NCBI GenBank assembly: GCA_036345935.2
Contig: JADWOT020000006.1
Span: 9,708,519-9,772,518 of the forward strand
DNA length: 64,000 nt
Origin: Taenia hydatigena
Taxonomy: Eukaryota > Platyhelminthes > Cestoda > Cyclophyllidea > Taeniidae
Direction of reading: 5' to 3'
Shown here: one piece after another, positions 1 through 11,028 of the stretch
Layout: every line of letters begins with the position of its first letter
Position numbering within the stretch: position 1 is the stretch's first letter
Notes under the pieces: model-generated
Databases searched by the model: none
Told to the model about the DNA's origin: nothing
What the model saw: the letters and a program-made list of their open reading frames with translations, nothing else
Made by a program: the position numbers and the translations under genes

Positions 1-38
1 AGTTTTCGCCTCTAATTTTCGCGAAAACACATTCACAG

Positions 39-3000
39 TCAAATCTTTGCTTCATGCGAGGGTGTCAGGTAGGGACAAATATCTTCCGATATCTCTGATT
101 CTGCAGAGAACGTGTTTCGATGAGAGACCCCCCTTTTAGGAGAAATACCAACGCCTGGGAGTAAATTTTTGGCGATTTTCGAAGCATCCTCCTCTGCAAT
201 GGTTTTATTTAGAGGTACGGATGGTGTGATGTCGACGTTTACCATTCGTGGTGTGCAACGACTAGATTCAATAGGTGGAAAGCTTTTTACCTCTGATTGA
301 AGCTCCAAGTTAGATGAGGAAACAGCATCTGGATTGCCGCAAAGATGGATCAAGGGCCTTTGGGAGGATGGTGGTATCGAGCGCCTTTTAGTTTCGGGCG
401 CTGAGCTCACTGGAGAGGGCTGCGCGCTTATGGCATCCGAATAGACCGAGGACTCGGTGTTCGGGCCGCATTGCGTATCCTCCATAATCGCACTGCGCAG
501 GCGAATGGCCGGCAGTGGCGATATCGATGCATTCCTAGTGCTCTTTGTCTCGTCGCGATCGCGATTGGGTGAGAAAAACACTATGGAGATGCAGAATCGC
601 ATGATCCCATAAATTCCCAGCATTGTTGGCTGAGGCAGTTTGCAGTATAAACAAATCAAAAGTTCAAAAGCGCCTTTCTATCTAGTGTCGATTAAAGTCT
701 ACTTCCAAAGTTATATGAGGTCTTTAGAAAGTGGTGATTAAATCACAAACGGGCTTTAAACTTAGGGTATCAATTAGGCGTAGCGATCTGATTTCGAAAG
801 TAAAATTAGGAGTCTAAAGGGGAGAGGTTTTGAGAACATACCGTCATCATGCTCTGAGCAGCTGTCTGCAACGCCAATCTTTTCAAATGCCTCAATAAGA
901 CTATCCTCACAAGATCTATCTTGAACAAGCCCTACGTCGTCAAAACCGTGTTCAGATGCTTCAGCAATCTGCCTCGACGCCACCGCCCAAGGAGAGAGGA
1001 AGGAGGAGACGACGCCAGTGAGGAGCTTTGAACTTTGTGTTAAGAGAGGTGAGAAAATAGAAACGGACTGGGGTGATGCCGAGAGCTGCGACGAGATCGA
1101 ACCAGCTATCGGATGTCCCATGAGGGTGGTCCACCCATGAACAAGTTTGGAGAGACTGTTTCGTTTTTGTGTTGAAAAACGTGGATGATCATGACTGCGA
1201 ATTGAGAAAAACTGTTAGTCAAATAAAATTTGCGCCTTCTCCGAAATCGCACCACAGTCATATCGTAAAAAATCGGATAATTGAACGTCACTTTATTGGT
1301 ATTAAATTTCCCGTAACTGTTTGGACAGTAGTCAGACTTAGAATAAGAGATGAAGTCAACTTCATGTTTATGTAACAATCAGAAGGTGCATAAATGAAGC
1401 TGACGAACTTACTTTTCGCGCATAGGCATTGGTGAAGGAACGCAAGCAGACAATGAAAATGAATCTAAAATTTAAAATCAAGTTTAGTAAGCATATGAAG
1501 AAAAAATGCTTCCGAGGCAAATATAAACCATTAAGATATCTTTGAGGCATTTGTGTAGTGTGGCTTCCCGGTATTTTTTTGCTTGCAACCCCGATAATAA
1601 GTTCGATTCATTGTAATATTTTGGTAAAATTATGCTGTGTTTAGAGTCATCAATTACAGCTAATGGATGAAGGCACTATAATGCATAGAAATTTTATATC
1701 TGCCCGGTCCCATCGATACGTCTACAGTAAATGCTCTAGCTGAAGGTAAACCAGGTGAGAAAATGTTCGACTAAAATTGTCGTGTAAGGTCTTTCCATCG
1801 CGATATGAATAGAGCTAACAAGCTTTTTGGGGTCAAAAAAAGAAGATTGGGAGCACTAGAAGAAGACGCATCTTAGGCAGCTTGGGACAAAACTGCTGCA
1901 TGCCAAAAATGTCTCAGCCACCATCTTCTTGAAGATCTATTCAAATATAGCCGTAAAAACAACTCGCCTGTTACTAACTACGATAAAAATTACGGTAGAA
2001 TGTAATTTGAATATTTACCTCACAGTCCCTACACAGACCGTAACTAGTTCCACCGACGCACACGTAATAAAGCGTAAGCTAAATTCCAAATACAATCCAA
2101 AAGCTTAAGGAACCAAGGCAACACCGCTAATCAGTTGACCTGACGTGATTATTAACCATAGATAGCGATTGTTTCCATTACGGAAATTAAAGCAGTACCT
2201 GCAGATGGAGCAGATATAGCAGAATCTGCTTTAAATTGATCTGGAGGAATTCCATCGGTTGTTATCGGAATTCGTTCAGTCTGCGAACTTAAAATCGCTA
2301 AAAGGTGCAAAAAGAACCATTGAGCTAACTACTTTGCGTAAATCAGAAAATCTCCATCGAAAAGTACCAACGCTTTTCCGAGCGCTATTCCCCAGTTAAT
2401 TCACAGAATTCACCATCTTTTGAAGCAAAGCACTAATGCGATTCCAGAAATAGAATCGTATTACCAAATACGCAAATCGATAAATTTTGGTCACGGTGAA
2501 ATAATGCGCACAGCAGCTTAAGATCTTAAAACCTGATTTCAGCGTCATAATTAATGGAGCACAAAGACGAGATAAGAACATAATTCTTGTTTCCTGAAGA
2601 GCACTAACGATAAAGTGAAGTGGGCCTTTGCATGCATCCACTTTATTCCCGTTAGCACGCTGCTCAATCTTCAAATTCGTTGATATCGAACCTATACTAA
2701 TGTGACTTATCGTCATTATAGACCAGTTTAGAGGCTTGCCATTCGAACGGTTCAAACACGAAAGCAAATTATCCATGATGACTCACGCGTGTCCTCTTGA
2801 ATAGCGTTCTCGTTCTGTCCCTTTTCAATAGCTCTACAAATAATAATTGCACAAGTATATGCTAACTGAAACTGTAGAGGACTGAATCGACAGATTAGAT
2901 AACGAAGCTCGAAAAGGTATGACCCAATAAAAAAAATTAATTTGAAGCGAATGATAAAATGAAAACGAAAAAATTCTTATCTTTTATTTATTTAATAATG

Positions 3001-3301
3001 CTTTAAATGCTTTCACTTAACTATATGCCGACAAGAGCATTTCACAGAACACAACAGTAGGCAGGCAGACATGTCAGGAATAAAAGTGGACTCACGCTGA
3101 AGGCGGATGTTCAAGCATACCAGTCTCATCAAGCAGAGCCAGATCCTCTTCGTTAAAAGTGCTTTCAGTTGCAGTCCACGGTGTTCTGGCTACCACAGGG
3201 TTATCAGCACTGTGCAGGGATAGGGAGGAATCAGCCAGGAGTTGGTCAATCTCCTCAGATGTCAGCTGGATGAGCTTCTGACAATCACCCATCATCTACC
3301 T
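39..3301 (-). CDS. Unrecognised four-exon gene, ~364 aa, downstream of TCERG1
   Basis: Four minus-strand exons join in frame: 3301-3096 (ATG at 3295-3293), 2287-2199, 1105-842 and 580-39, with a TGA stop at 41-39. Junction phases 2, 1 and 1 match at GT/AG sites, for example GC|gtgag and CG|gtatgt. The coding sum is 1095 nt, or 364 aa plus stop. The first exon is acidic and helix-prone (it begins MMGDCQKLIQLTSEEIDQLL). The third holds a hydrophobic/serine stretch (LLTGVVSSFLSPWA) and then an acidic stretch. The last exon is Ser/Pro-rich and looks disordered. No known domain was recognised and no function is proposed. An in-frame TAG directly precedes the ATG, and a splice acceptor lies 6 nt upstream of it, so the start is well supported. 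The gene follows TCERG1 on the same strand by about 0.8 kb. It could be flatworm-specific or too diverged to name. Confidence 0.6.
1106..2198 (-). other. Intron of the unrecognised gene
   Basis: Non-coding stretch between the exons at 2287-2199 and 1105-842. It is AT-rich with short chance open frames on both strands. No RNA gene or repeat was seen. Confidence 0.5.
2288..3095 (-). other. First intron of the unrecognised gene
   Basis: Runs from donor GC|gtgag at 3095 to the acceptor ending at 2288. A 126-codon open frame at 2396-2776 (minus) lies inside it. It has no supporting splice sites in phase and no recognisable domain, so it is left unannotated. Confidence 0.45.
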
Positions 3302-3320
3302 CTGGATGAAACAAGAAAGA
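3296..3320 (-). promoter_or_regulatory. Splice acceptor 6 nt upstream of the start codon; candidate trans-splice site
   Basis: On the minus strand a pyrimidine-rich tract ends in CAG at 3304-3302, followed by AGGTAG and then ATGATG. Such a short leader is typical of spliced-leader addition, which is known in flatworms. An ordinary cis-spliced 5' UTR exon is equally possible from sequence alone. Confidence 0.35.
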
Positions 3321-4111
3321 TGGCAACTACGAGCATTGCTGTCCCAGCTTTTCATATGCATTGAAATGCTGCTACAAAACCGACACTCAATTCTCCGAGT
3401 TCCATTCAGACACAGAGCGGCTGAACCGGATAACCGATCCAGAGTACCAGCAAGTTTCCGAGCAAAATTTAGCTCTCCTGTTTAAGCGAAAGACGCCTTA
3501 ACGACACAATCAGACTTATTTCGAGCGATTTCAGACAAGACCTGGGTGTAGAATACGAAAGATCACTAGAGAGCACATTAGACAACAGCAACCATTTACA
3601 AATACCTAAAAATCACAAGTTTCAGCACAATCACCTCGTGAGACAAGTCCTTTCCGAGCCAAACACGACCACCTGCATAAAATCCGATAAAACTAAGATT
3701 CCATAGGGGACTACACAATAGCGAAAAATGCAGCCGCGACCTGTTACGAGGGAAGCTTGGAACACTCCAACCGTTGATAGTGAAAATAACGAACCAACTC
3801 AGCAGAATAACACCAAAATTCACCGGATAAAACCTCTAGGAAAGTTTAATGGAAAATGAGATTGAGACGTCGTTCGTGAAGTCCTCCAACAGCAGAAACG
3901 ATTGGTAAGCGAACCCCCCCCCCCCCGCACACATTCACAATAACACGCTAACGAGGAAAAGGAGATGAAGCCGCTCAACAATTGTTTTGTTTATTTTCGA
4001 TTTCGGATGAATTTATACATTTGTTGATGCACAGGGTGTATGTAGTCAACAACAAAAAAGAAAACATCAAAAGAGGGTTCGCGAATGTGATTGCAGTAAA
4101 ACTAGTGCGCA
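3302..4111 (-). other. Intercistronic region between TCERG1 and the next minus-strand gene
   Basis: This 0.8-kb stretch holds the TCERG1 3' UTR, its AATAAA signal at 3995-3990, a run of 13 C on the plus strand (G in the transcript sense) at 3914-3926, and the acceptor of the downstream gene. The 75- and 71-codon open frames here look like chance. Confidence 0.5.
3990..3995 (-). terminator. Polyadenylation signal AATAAA of TCERG1
   Basis: The canonical hexamer on the minus strand lies about 120 nt downstream of the TCERG1 stop codon. The position is right for the end of that transcript. Confidence 0.6.
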
Positions 4112-4657
4112 TCATTCCGAAAGGCGTTGCAGGAACTCTTCGAGCATTGCCTTGGACTGACTCGGTTCTAACGCCCTGTAGCGAATGTCCGCCTTAAGGG
4201 TGCTTAAAACATCATCCAAGATTGTGTCGTTTTCAGGGGATTGGCGTTTTGCTCTAAGGTGATTAGGAAACAGAAAATATAGACGTGAGATAGAGGTCAA
4301 CATATTCCGAAGGCTGCTAGATGGATATTGATTCGAAAACATCCTGCAGAAAATTGTATGGAACACATAAATCATGATTATCATACAGAGTTTATTCATG
4401 TGCGATGTCAACTAAGCAGTGAAATTCACTAGCTATATGCCAAAACACCGAAGAAATTGAAGTGAAACTCACGATGACATTAGTGAGGTCTTCTCCTTCA
4501 GCATTTCACTGAAGTTGTTCTTCGCCTTGGATTCGCGTTCACTAGCCCAATCGCGGTATTCGGATTTCCATTTTTTTTCAGATGAGAGAAGCTTCTCGAA
4601 TCTTGGATCATCCCTAAAGATCTCCTTTACATCTTTCCAGGGAGTCCAATATGTAAT
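4112..4657 (-). CDS. TCERG1: TCERG1 exons 12-13: FF domains 5 and 6, C-terminus
   Basis: Exon 12 (4657-4473) encodes [20 protein letters not shown] (FF5) and then [16 protein letters not shown]. Exon 13 (4253-4112) encodes [20 protein letters not shown] and ends in TGA. FF6 is shorter and more diverged than in vertebrates, and the Pro-rich tail of the human protein is missing. Confidence 0.85.
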
Positions 4658-7600
4658 CTAACGTTAAAGAGCATACTGACTCCTGAGCAAGAGTATAAAA
4701 CAACGAAATCTACCAAAATTAACTCTAAGGAGTGCGTGCTGAGGACAACCATAAGAAAACACAAAAATATGCAAAAATGTGAGCACGATTATCGAAGCAG
4801 AAAATGAGTAACCTAAATCGAATAGACCAAGTCTTATTCAAAAACTGACGTTACAGTTAAAGCAACCTACCGACTCATTACTACTGATCATCTTAAGAAA
4901 GGCCTCTTTGGCTTTCTTACTAAGACCAGCAGTGTAGGAATCGAAGAGGGTCTCGCGTTCACTTCTAGACAGGACATCGGCTATTGCATCCCATCTTGAA
5001 TCTTTTCGAAGGAGTTTTTTAGCCTCCTTCCACGAGAGTATCTCGGATTTGATTGCGTCAGTTAAAAGAGCGTTGAAGTTGGCCTCAGCTTCTCGACGTA
5101 GATGAGATTCACGCTCACGATCTCGCTCTCTCATTGAGTTAGTTCGAGCTTCCTCAACCTCCTTCTTGCGTTCACGCAAAGAAGCCTCCTGTCGCTCGCG
5201 TTTCTCTCGCTCTTTCCGCTTTTCACTATCCTCCCGAGAAGCGCCATCTTTTCCCTAATGCACCAAATCAGATCATTGGTGAGTGGGAGCCACAACTCAT
5301 CTCGGGGTCTTGTAACGTCTAGCGCCATGCTAACGTGGCACACTTATGTGAAGAATCTAGTCGCCGGCTAAAGCTATGTCTAATACGCGTGCACATAGAT
5401 AGCACCAAATGGACTTGCATAAAAAACAAGGATTAATTACATCATCCATTTTCTGGATATATTCGCGGAACCAATCCTCACGACGGTTTGAAGACTCAAC
5501 CGCTCTATAACGCGGATCAGAGTCAATTTTCCTCTTTACACCAGACCAGTGTGAGCGCCGAGATATCGATTTATGCTCTTTCAGGAGAGCAAAGAAGTCC
5601 GCTTTAACCTATAAAAAATGAGCATGAATAAAGAAAATTGTTAAAGGTGGCGACTCAAATAGTGTCCATTTTCCGAGGACCTGCAATCAGAAAGCCAACT
5701 CATTGGCGATAACTTTTACGAAGGAATAGAGGTATGAATTAGCCTAGCGACTGTCTCAAGTACACGGCGAGACGACAAGTTTAACATTTGATCTAAAATC
5801 TTATTCTAACGGAAAATTCCAAGCGACTCGCGAACTGTACTTTAAAATGCCACAAACCACACTCAACAAAATATCTCTAAAACCAAATTTAGACCTTCTT
5901 AAGCTAAAAAATAACATAAAAACTGGACACCGTAAATGAAATTAAGATAGAGCTACGCTGCATTTATAAACAAGGCTCTTTCGGAACCCGGAATCCCGTC
6001 TTTTCGCTAATTCACGTCTAAGAACGCCTATTGTTAAAAAGCAGCTGATTTGGACTACAGTAGGTCATGATAGACTACGGCGTGAATGGAAGGATAGGTG
6101 GATAAATATTGCGAAAGCCCCAAGAAGCAGAGAAATTAGGGACGATATACTATCCTGTCAAATCAAGTAAATGGAGGGAGATTCTAATACGTTGCTTCCA
6201 GGCTACAGCGTGCGGGAATCGAAGGTTTCACCTGTGAAAACGCCACCACAATTTTCGCGAACCTCACAAGCACACAGATAGTTTGGTTGTGAAGCAAAAC
6301 AAACCTGCTAACGAGAGCGAGTTACTCCCAAGTAGCCATTGATGGGGAGTGACGTACAGACGAAGTTTCGGAGTTGTGTGGTTCACGGCCTCCGCAAACA
6401 CAGAGGTGCTCTGTGGACCACGAGCGTGTCTCACCACCAAACCAAGCACTCGCTTTCTGTCTGCTTCATGCGGATGATTGTTGTTGCATTTTCCGGAAAC
6501 TAATCTCCCGTTAATTTGCTGTGCTGCAGTGCGTTAAAAAGGGAAGTTTGCTTGATATACTATCCACTTAACTGCTACTTTTACACAGTATTAATACAAT
6601 AGTGCATTCTAGATAGCCCAGAATTTTGTAGCCCCGGTAAACCAGCATGCAGTCTAACTTGGAATTTCGCTGGTTTGAACGCAGTTATAAGCCAAAGTGC
6701 TATAACATACACCAAATTCAGCCTTCACGGTCTTTCCAGTTTGTACGATGATTGTACAAAATCCCTTGGCGACCGGGATATAGACATGAAATCAGTCCTG
6801 AGCGGTCTGTAAAAAAAGCCGAATTTGTGAACTTGACTACATTTATATAAGGTTACCGGACGAAATTCTGGAGGTTAAATAAATAACCATCAAATTTACA
6901 TCAGAAAGATTACAATCTTTCCCCCGAAAGAAAAATTACACAAGACTTTATCCGTGCTTATAAGCACGAACCCGACTTCAGTCTATAGGGTAAAATGTCG
7001 ATTTGAAAATTATAATAAGAGGAATATGTTTAACAGTAAAGTAATATTCTCCTTTGAAAGGAACTATCTGATACCGAATTCCAAAAAATACCGTTAAAAT
7101 ATGTACCACGTTATCTCGAAGCTTTGCATTACTGCTCTAACGATGGATTATGAGGACATTTTGCTTATAACCAAAAGCAAAGCAAAGAAAGAAAATTAAA
7201 ACATCAGGCCCAGCGGAGAATCGTGATCCCCATCAGTGTCAAAGATGTTTCGTAATTACAGCTGATATACATTCAAACACCTTTTTAAACGATTAGTCAT
7301 GTGATCTCTCAAGTGCTAGACATACTTTATCCTTCAAACTGGACTTTTCCTTTTCCCGACGACGCAAGTCCGAAAGAAAGGCTTGGAAGAGGGACTCCCG
7401 CTCGCGAGACTTCTCTATACCTTTGAATCTTTCATCGCGCCCATATTTTGAAGCGAAATCCGAGAATGAAGACCTGGAATACAACAAGGCTTCGAGGTAA
7501 AATCCCGCACAAAACGCCCCGCTTTTTGCTCCTGGGCAGCACCTGCTCCAAAAAAGCCTTAGAAACCAATGACGCATCAAAATGAAAAATTGGTGACACA

Positions 7601-10600
7601 ACAACCATAAAGCCGGCAAATAAAGTACTCACTTCGAAGTAAGATTTGCTCCTGCAAGAAGCTCATTGAACTTATCCTTCTTTTCTCGCATTTTGTTTTT
7701 CTTTTCACGGCGCTCTTCGTCCGCCCGCTCCCTTACATAAGCCTCAAACGCCTGCTTTCGTTCTTCACAAGAAAGCAGGAGGTACCTCTGATCAAATACA
7801 ATCTTGTGCAATTCTTTGTCCCAAGTGGAGAAAGCCGACACCTGAAACAGTAATGCATCAAGGTAAGGGGAAAAACAGCATTTCTTCAATCACAACACGT
7901 ACCTGCTTATCAATTAACATCTGCCGAAACTGTTGAAGACGAACTTCAAGTGGTACGCTAGCTTGGTCCTTTGTGGCCCGTTCAAATGCTTCCTTCGCCG
8001 TGTCTACCGTAGCCATTTCACCAGCGTTTTGCTTCGCTCCCTCGTCCACCACCATAATCTCAACCTTCGAAGTTGGATCCTGAGCTTCCGCTTGTCGCCT
8101 CGCCATCGTCTCCTCCCTATGAAAAATAAAGGTCATGAAGGACGAACGCTTCAAAACCCAATGCTATGAACAAAATAGCTTACAGCCGTGCTTTCTTGAT
8201 CGGAGGATCCTGTGGTGTTGGTGTTCCAGATCTCCCATCGCCGACATCAACAGAATCCTTTTCCTCACTGGGCGGCTTCTCGAGCAAGCGCTCAACATCA
8301 GTGCGACCCTTCAGCTCCTCGGGTGTTTCCCACACACTGATGCGTTTACTTGGATTGAAGAAAAACACTCGACCGTCGCCAGTCCAGACTACACACCATG
8401 GTGTTCCGGTAACAGCCGTACTGGATGTAGGTCGACTGGTATCCTTTTGTTCGGGTTCCTTTTCTTTTTCAGGTTCAGGCTGATGCTCTACAGTTGGATG
8501 CTTAGTTGAACTGTCAGTCTTCTTCTCAGTGGCCGATGATTGCTGACTCTGGGGAGGCTTGGAGTCAATGGAGGTGCTATTCGAACCAGAATCAGCCTGT
8601 AAAATGAAAAATGCGCTCAGTAACCCATCCAAAAGCACGACCGAAAAACGCACTTCACAATATTCAAGAAAAGTGGCCCTCAACGCCAAGTAAAAAGCGC
8701 ACACAGAAGCCACTTTTAAACGCTACCCAGACTGAAAAAAAAAACTTTCAAAACACTAATCACAAATACACTCAACTTATGTCAACTTATACTACGGTAC
8801 ATCGGTGGTTAAATGATTTGATACAGGCTTTCAAACGCTTCAATTTCTTTTATTCAATAAAACTTCCCGTCACTTTCAAGTACAACACCACAATTAGCAA
8901 TTGCGTACCTTGTCCTGAGAGTTTGTGGATAATACCGGCGCAACTGATGGCTTAGACTGGGAGTCAGCCATACTTTTGGATCCATCTAAACGAAAAATGA
9001 GCAAATAGGAGCTTCTTAAAGCTGCATCCACATCTAAGAACTGTAATCGAACACTAAGGAAGACCAGCAGAATAATCATCTCCAAAAGTACCAATCCGTA
9101 CTTTCCCAATCGATGAGAGCTTGCGGCTTCTCCCACGTTGTTTGACCGGTTTGACTGTTGTGAAAATAGGATTTACCATCGCCACTCTGATACTCGGTCC
9201 ATGCGGCAACTTCGGGCGGCTTCACAGGTAGCGGATTTGCCTGAATAGGAACGTTCGAGGATTGACTAACACCAGAAGCTTGTGATGATGGAACATTCCC
9301 TGGTTTTTCAACATCACCCTGCCTAATTATAGTAACATTATCGGGACGATCCCATCGCGTTTCACGGCTGTGCATATTATAGTAGTAGAGCTTGCCATCT
9401 GCAGAGACATTTTCAATCCATATTTCTTCTTTTGGATTGGAAGATGGAGCTGTGGCCCCCAACGACTGCATTGGTGCTTGCCCAGGTAGGGGTGGTACAC
9501 CAGGGAAATTGCTCGGCGGCACCCCACGCTGCGAAGGTGGTGGCATGTTGTACATTCCCATGGGCCCAACATGCATCATTGGTGAAACTGTCGATGGTGG
9601 GAACGCCATTGGCATAAAGGATCCCGGTGGCCCACTCGGCAATGATGGTTGATAAACGCCTTGTGAAGTGCCATAGGGCGGAATTTGGTATGGTGGCATG
9701 GAACTAGGTGGCATTTGTCCAGAATGAATGGTAGATGATACGTCGCTGTCAGATGGTCCAGATGGTAGAAGCGGTCCACCAGGCTGTGGTACACCGCTAG
9801 GGGAAGAAACATCAACTTCTTGCGTTGTTTGTGGCATGTCGCCGCCTGCCGAAACACCAGACTGTGATGACATTCCATATTGGTGCGAAGGGGCACCAGC
9901 CGACGGTAGCGCTCCTGACTGGCCTAGATCATACAGATGTAGTTTGACGGTTATGCTGAAACAGTATTGCAAAAACCGTACTAGCGAAAGGTAATAGTAC
10001 CATCATACGATGAAACGCATTGCCCGTTGGGCGATCCAGGTGGATAAACAGCTCCAGGGGGAGGCACACTTCTGGGAGGCGCCATAAATCCTGCTCTTGG
10101 TGGACCGTAACCCGGTGGTCCCATTTCAGGTCCATTCGGACCTCCATTCATCATCGGTCTTGAACAAGGAGGACCACCCAGGAAGGGTCCAGGCGGTGGT
10201 CCGAATCCCCTTGGAGGCGGCGGAACACGAGGGCGCATACCTGGAGGCATTTGTTGAAAATCTTCCGGAAAGCATTCCTGATCAAAATAGCCATCCATAC
10301 TCTCACCGCTAGGGTCACCTTCACTCATCCTGATCGGGAAACGTTGTGGAGGATACCTAGGAGGCCCCCTGTGTGAGATATCAAAAGGAGGTCGTGGAGG
10401 CCCGTCAAAGGGCCTAGGTGGACCCCTATAGCCTGGCATACCAGGGGGCCGCATACCAAGTGGACCAACTCTACAGCATAAAGTTATTCAATCCATTTAT
10501 GTACCTCATGCCCATAGGACGCGGTCCTCGCATCACCGGACCACGACAGCCCATCGGTGGCATGACAGGTGGTCTCATGCCAAGACGAAATGATTGAGGC

Positions 10601-10767
10601 ATACCAGGCCGATGGACACTTTGAGAGGGACTGATAAACAAGGGAGTAAGCTGATCATTTCCTTACGTGAATATCGGCGCCGACTGCTTCGACTGAGGAC
10701 TCTGTGGTTCATCCTCTTCATTAATACGTTCAACGACCTCCCCCAGAGTAACACCCTCCTCAGACAT
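4112..10767 (-). CDS. TCERG1: Transcription elongation regulator 1 (TCERG1/CA150), complete, 1152 aa
   Basis: Nuclear factor that links RNA polymerase II elongation to splicing. In the family, WW domains bind proline-rich splicing factors and FF domains bind the phosphorylated polymerase tail. Thirteen exons, all in phase: 10767-10667, 10630-10505, 10470-10001, 9923-9102, 8985-8909, 8596-8184, 8116-7903, 7841-7633, 7473-7326, 5608-5441, 5254-4871, 4657-4473, 4253-4112. The sum is 3459 nt; human TCERG1 is about 1100 aa. Domains: Pro/Gly/Met-rich region, residues 35-390; WW1 398-426, WW2 472-499, WW3 597-624; FF1 about 725-785, FF2 794-850, FF3 861-916, FF4 968-1023, FF5 1035-1090, FF6 1095-1150. 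Strong family matches include [17 protein letters not shown] and [13 protein letters not shown]. The Gln-Ala repeat of the human protein is absent. The start [10 protein letters not shown] is the first ATG in frame with exon 2. Confidence 0.93.
4871..5254 (-). CDS. TCERG1: TCERG1 exon 11: charged helix and FF domain 4
   Basis: A long Arg/Glu/Lys helix ([20 protein letters not shown] region) precedes FF4 ([20 protein letters not shown] and then [11 protein letters not shown]). The order matches the vertebrate protein. Phase is 0 at both ends. Confidence 0.9.
5441..5608 (-). CDS. TCERG1: TCERG1 exon 10: FF domain 3
   Basis: Encodes [20 protein letters not shown], followed by [18 protein letters not shown] and REDWFREYI, a complete FF fold in one 168-nt exon. 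It was missed by simple open-frame calling because it lacks an internal start codon. Phase is 0 on both sides. Confidence 0.88.
5609..7325 (-). other. Longest TCERG1 intron (1.7 kb)
   Basis: Bounded by the phase 0 donor at 7325 and the acceptor at 5609. It contains no open frame with splice support. A 61-codon open frame at 6264-6449 is not recognisable. Confidence 0.6.
7326..7473 (-). CDS. TCERG1: TCERG1 exon 9: FF domain 2
   Basis: Encodes [20 protein letters not shown] and then [18 protein letters not shown], the second FF domain of the family. The donor AAA|gtatgt leaves phase 0, which matches exon 10. Confidence 0.88.
7633..8116 (-). CDS. TCERG1: TCERG1 exons 7-8: FF domain 1 and start of FF2
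   Basis: Exon 7 (8116-7903) carries the lead-in helix [14 protein letters not shown]. Exon 8 (7841-7633) carries [17 protein letters not shown] and [18 protein letters not shown], very close to the animal TCERG1 FF1. The first and last conserved Phe positions of the domain are present. The intron is 61 nt. Confidence 0.9.
8184..8596 (-). CDS. TCERG1: TCERG1 exon 6: acidic linker and WW domain 3
   Basis: Begins after a clear pyrimidine-rich acceptor at 8597. It encodes a Ser/Glu/Lys-rich linker, WW3 ([17 protein letters not shown] and then SVWETPEEL) and the lysine-containing end PPIKKARL. The phase 2 donor is CT|gtaagc. Confidence 0.9.
9102..9923 (-). CDS. TCERG1: TCERG1 exon 4: WW domains 1 and 2
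   Basis: Largest exon, 822 nt. After a Ser/Pro-rich part come two WW domains. WW1 ([18 protein letters not shown] and then RETRWDRP) has an aromatic block YYY and a second Trp followed by Asp-Arg-Pro. WW2 ([17 protein letters not shown] and then TTWEKP) is the canonical type. Both signature tryptophans are present in each. Confidence 0.92.
10001..10470 (-). CDS. TCERG1: TCERG1 exon 3: Pro/Gly/Met/Arg-rich N-terminal region
   Basis: Exon 3 of the gene, phase 2 in and phase 1 out. It encodes residues about 76-232, dominated by PPG, RGPPRP and GPPP motifs. This low-complexity region is the counterpart of the proline-rich N-terminus of TCERG1. Strong codon bias toward proline makes several antisense frames open; they are shadows. 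Confidence 0.9.
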
Positions 10768-11028
10768 TTTAACAAAAACGAAACAAGCAACAAGATCGCC
10801 GCGTTCAAACAAAACAATCAATTAAGGGGAAAATTATTTTGCTACAAACAAAGTTTTTAGACAAAGTTCTAAAATGCAGATTTTTTGTGTCGCAATTCTT
10901 GGTTTTTATCTAAAACTTTTGCAGATAGTCCATGCAAACAAAATTCAATTGCCCCCAAAAAATTAAAAAAGACCGAAAGTAGAATGAATACCCCACCCTA
11001 ATGCTTTAGCTTAAATATCTGAGACTAC
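10768..11028. other. Upstream flank of TCERG1
   Basis: AT-rich sequence upstream of the TCERG1 start codon on the minus strand, so the presumed promoter side. No TATA or initiator element stands out, and no coding frame is supported. Confidence 0.3.

Noticed and set aside
9392..9994. Plus-strand open frames opposite the TCERG1 proline-rich exons
   Set aside because: Antisense shadows caused by Pro/Gly codon bias; the minus strand has clear WW homology and in-phase splice sites.
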